A DNA stretch of 64,000 nucleotides. It comes from Desulfoscipio gibsoniae DSM 7213 (GTDB lineage: Bacteria > Bacillota > Desulfotomaculia > Desulfotomaculales > Desulfallaceae). Below are positions 62,395 to 64,000 of this stretch, piece by piece (within the stretch, counting starts at the first letter, position 1; each line of letters opens with the position of its first letter). The stretch spans positions 2,566,001 to 2,630,000 of the forward strand of contig NC_021184.1 of NCBI RefSeq assembly GCF_000233715.2, written 5' to 3'. Position numbers and translations under genes: made by a program. The notes beneath the pieces were generated by a model. That model ran no database searches and was not told the DNA's origin. It worked only from the letters and a program-made list of their open reading frames with translations.

Positions 62395-63156
62395 TTAGCT
62401 AACTTTGGCCTCAATGCGCAACTTATCAGCAACCATGGCAATAAATTCCGAGTTGGTTGGCTTGCCACGCTGCAAGTTGATAGTGTAACCGAAAAACTTG
62501 GTCATCATTTCAATATTACCTCTATCCCAGGCCAGCTCGATGGCATGCCGGATAGCCCTTTCCACCCTGCTGGGGGTGGTTTGATATTTATGTGCGATCA
62601 TGGGGTATAACTCTTTGGTAACAGCGCCCAGTAAGTTAACATCTTCAATGACTTGTAAAATAGCATCCCTCAAGTAATGATAGCCTTTGATATGGGCCGG
62701 CACACCCATTTCATGAATTATATTTGTAACTGCAACATCAAGATTTTTTGGCTTGGCCACCGAAATATATGGCGAAACTTTAAACCCACCGGCTAACTGT
62801 CTTATCCTGGTGGCCAGAACCTCAAAATCAAATGGTTTTAAGATGTAGTAATCCGCGCCTAACTCCACAGCCCTTTGAGTAATATTTTCCTGGCCAAATG
62901 CAGTTAGCATAATTATACGGGGCCGGTGGCTAAACTCATTGAGCTTTTCCAATACACCAATACCATCAAGATGCGGCATAATAACGTCTAAAACCAAAAC
63001 ATCGGGCGCTTCATCCTGGATTAGTTCCAATGCCTCTAAACCATTTTGGGCAATGCCTACCAGGCTGAATTCTTCCTTTTGTTGTAGAAATTCTTTTAAT
63101 AATTCGCAGAATTCCCTGTTATCGTCTGCAATTAGTATTTTGATTACCTTTCTCAT
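62395..63156 (-). CDS. spo0A: sporulation transcription factor Spo0A
   Basis: 253 aa master regulator of sporulation entry. Receiver domain with acidic pocket D11-D12, phosphoacceptor D57 ([13 protein letters not shown]) and K near residue 107 (YILKPFDF). C-terminal DNA-binding domain with [36 protein letters not shown] and the recognition segment [16 protein letters not shown] at 63154-63156 with AGGAGG upstream. A sequence CGTCGAA about 46 bp upstream of the start resembles the 0A box TGTCGAA (one mismatch). Downstream of spoIVB, as in Bacillus. Confidence 0.97.
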   Translation of the reverse strand: MRKVIKILIADDNREFCELLKEFLQQKEEFSLVGIAQNGLEALELIQDEAPDVLVLDVIMPHLDGIGVLEKLNEFSHRPRIIMLTAFGQENITQRAVELGADYYILKPFDFEVLATRIRQLAGGFKVSPYISVAKPKNLDVAVTNIIHEMGVPAHIKGYHYLRDAILQVIEDVNLLGAVTKELYPMIAHKYQTTPSRVERAIRHAIELAWDRGNIEMMTKFFGYTINLQRGKPTNSEFIAMVADKLRIEAKVS

Positions 63157-63286
63157 AAATTTCCCGCCTCCTAGCAAACATCTTTTTTATCTAAGTATTT
63201 ACTTTCGACGTGGAGGGGGGAATACCTTTAATTTTTTTTAACTTTTTTGTTAAATTTTAACTATTTTGTTTCAAGAGTTCGTCCGT

Positions 63287-64000
63287 TTATCCCGCTATTT
63301 TTTCTGTTTGCTCCATATTTAGCAAATTTGCTTCTTTTAACATATTTTCCGCCAGTACACCGTATCCTTTGGTGGGGTCATTGATAAATACATGGGTTAC
63401 GGCCCCCACTAATCTACCGTTTTGAATGATAGGACTGCCGCTCATACCCTGAATAATGCCTCCGGTACTATTCAATAACTTTTTATCTGTAACTTTAATA
63501 ATCATACATTTGCCCTGGTTACCCGCGGGTAATATATCCTCAATTTCAATCTTAAACTTTTCAATTTTATCGCCATTTAGTACAGTTAATATTTCAGCGG
63601 GGGCCTCCTCAACTTGATATCTCATGGCCACCGGTATGGTACGGGTATAGTATGGATTATTGATACCATGTTGAAGCTTGCCATAAATACCGCAAGTGGT
63701 GTTTTTTTCAATGTTACCTATAATATCGCTTTTTCCTTTAAATACCCCCAGTTTTTCACCAGGGGCACCTTTTTTACCGGGGTGTATGCCTTTTACTGTT
63801 GCTTCGACAATTTTACCACCCACCGGATTTAGTTTATGACCACTTTCAAAATCAGCAATTATGTGACCCAGAGCACCATAGGTTTTGGTTTGGGGTTCAT
63901 AAAAAGTCAATGTTCCCACACCGGCAGTACTGTTTTTAATAAATAACCCAATGCGATAGCGACCGGTTTTATCACACAGAATAGGGTTTATCTTGGCCAG
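63287..64000 (-). CDS. spoIVB: SpoIVB peptidase, N-terminus cut by window edge
   Basis: The last ~237 residues of the forespore-secreted serine peptidase that triggers pro-sigma K processing. The frame is open to base 64000 (LAKINPILCDKTGRYRIGLF at the edge), so the N-terminal region and PDZ start are missing. The catalytic serine lies in GIIQGMSGSPIIQNGRLVGA (GMSGS motif), and an upstream HNGALGHIIAD-type segment (YGALGHIIADFESGH) is present; its His is the likely second catalytic residue. The GTG at 63919 is internal, not a start. Confidence 0.96.
   Translation of the reverse strand: MAKINPILCDKTGRYRIGLFIKNSTAGVGTLTFYEPQTKTYGALGHIIADFESGHKLNPVGGKIVEATVKGIHPGKKGAPGEKLGVFKGKSDIIGNIEKNTTCGIYGKLQHGINNPYYTRTIPVAMRYQVEEAPAEILTVLNGDKIEKFKIEIEDILPAGNQGKCMIIKVTDKKLLNSTGGIIQGMSGSPIIQNGRLVGAVTHVFINDPTKGYGVLAENMLKEANLLNMEQTEKIAG

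Noticed and set aside
63202-63208. Possible 0A box before spo0A
   Set aside because: One mismatch in seven bases is expected often by chance; mentioned only in the spo0A entry.
1-64000. CRISPR arrays, tRNA/rRNA genes, T-boxes, prophage or insertion sequence genes
   Set aside because: Looked for direct-repeat/spacer patterns, tRNA arms, the T-box AGGGTGGNACCGCG signature and transposase or integrase motifs other than XerD; none seen. A tRNAscan-SE or Infernal run would be more reliable.

Overview
The window looks like chromosomal core DNA of an anaerobic, endospore-forming member of the Clostridia, most likely a Desulfotomaculum/Pelotomaculum-type Peptococcaceae. The evidence is a dense set of sporulation genes (spoIVA, spoIIP, spmAB, ytfJ, spoIIM, dacF, spoIIA operon, spoVAE/AF, spo0A, spoIVB), anaerobic enzymes (2-oxoacid:ferredoxin oxidoreductase, radical SAM protein, acyl-CoA dehydratase activases), an IspH-ribosomal protein S1 fusion and a DHH-CBS-poly(A) polymerase fusion. 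The genus assignment is an inference. Nearly every gene is on the minus strand, so transcription runs from high to low coordinates; the clear exceptions are one FAD oxidoreductase (26637-27926) and a 42-codon ORF (52070-52198). I saw no tRNA, rRNA, CRISPR array, prophage or intact insertion sequence.

Layout, in ascending coordinates: hom (partial) and an ACT-domain protein (1-1840); spoIVA, gamma-carbonic anhydrase, gpsA, plsY, der and a DUF512 radical SAM protein (2108-9215); two DUF3189 proteins, a YIEGIA protein with its capping subunit, spoIIP and a DUF1614 membrane protein (9398-13832); ispH-rpsA, plsC, cmk, aroA, tyrA, aroF (14064-21118); a second DAHP synthase, aroH, a HutP-family protein and two unknown proteins (21440-24185); rluB, spmB, spmA (24281-26334); the FAD oxidoreductase; ytfJ and DUF2953/ytfI (28088-29384); trpS, a site-2 protease and the CCA/A-adding fusion (29453-33762); lysA behind a lysine riboswitch (33955-35637); trpB2 and three acyl-CoA dehydratase activase genes (35938-40474); spoVAF, spoVAE, dodecin, sigF, spoIIAB, spoIIAA, dacF, pdp, deoB, xerD, a 59-codon membrane gene in the yqzK position, and spoIIM (40700-51257); a ComB-like unknown, DUF3866, an M20 peptidase (51324-54459); korCBAD with a P-loop ATPase (54821-58280); an MraY/WecA-like transferase, a GT2 glycosyltransferase, a SteB/MctB-like protein and SteA (58324-62105); spo0A and spoIVB (62395-64000).

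Functionally the window couples aromatic amino-acid and lysine/threonine biosynthesis, phospholipid synthesis and ribosome/tRNA functions with the sporulation programme. Several gene orders known from Bacillus are kept (spoIIM-xerD-deoB-dacF-spoIIA, der-plsY-gpsA-spoIVA, spmAB-rluB, spoIVB-spo0A), and the deviations stand out: scpAB, fur, punA and spoVAC-AD are missing where one would look for them, and a 4.5-kb activase/trpB2 block lies between spoVAF and lysA.

The most interesting non-coding signals are a family of long palindromes (a perfect 64-bp one at 4705-4768, a 59-bp one at 7839-7897, a decayed one at 35879-35924) that lie 1-13 nt after stop codons, a BIME-like cluster of alternating GGGACGKTTC repeats (11587-11760), a promoter with an overlapping ATGTAAC-N6-GTTACAT operator-like palindrome before the DUF512 gene, a sigma-A-like promoter before spoIIAA, and a 15-bp degenerate tandem repeat (54607-54696). 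The best protein-level candidates for little-described systems are the SteA/SteB/GT2/MraY-like module next to spo0A and the YIEGIA-DUF3189-SpoIIP-DUF1614 neighbourhood.
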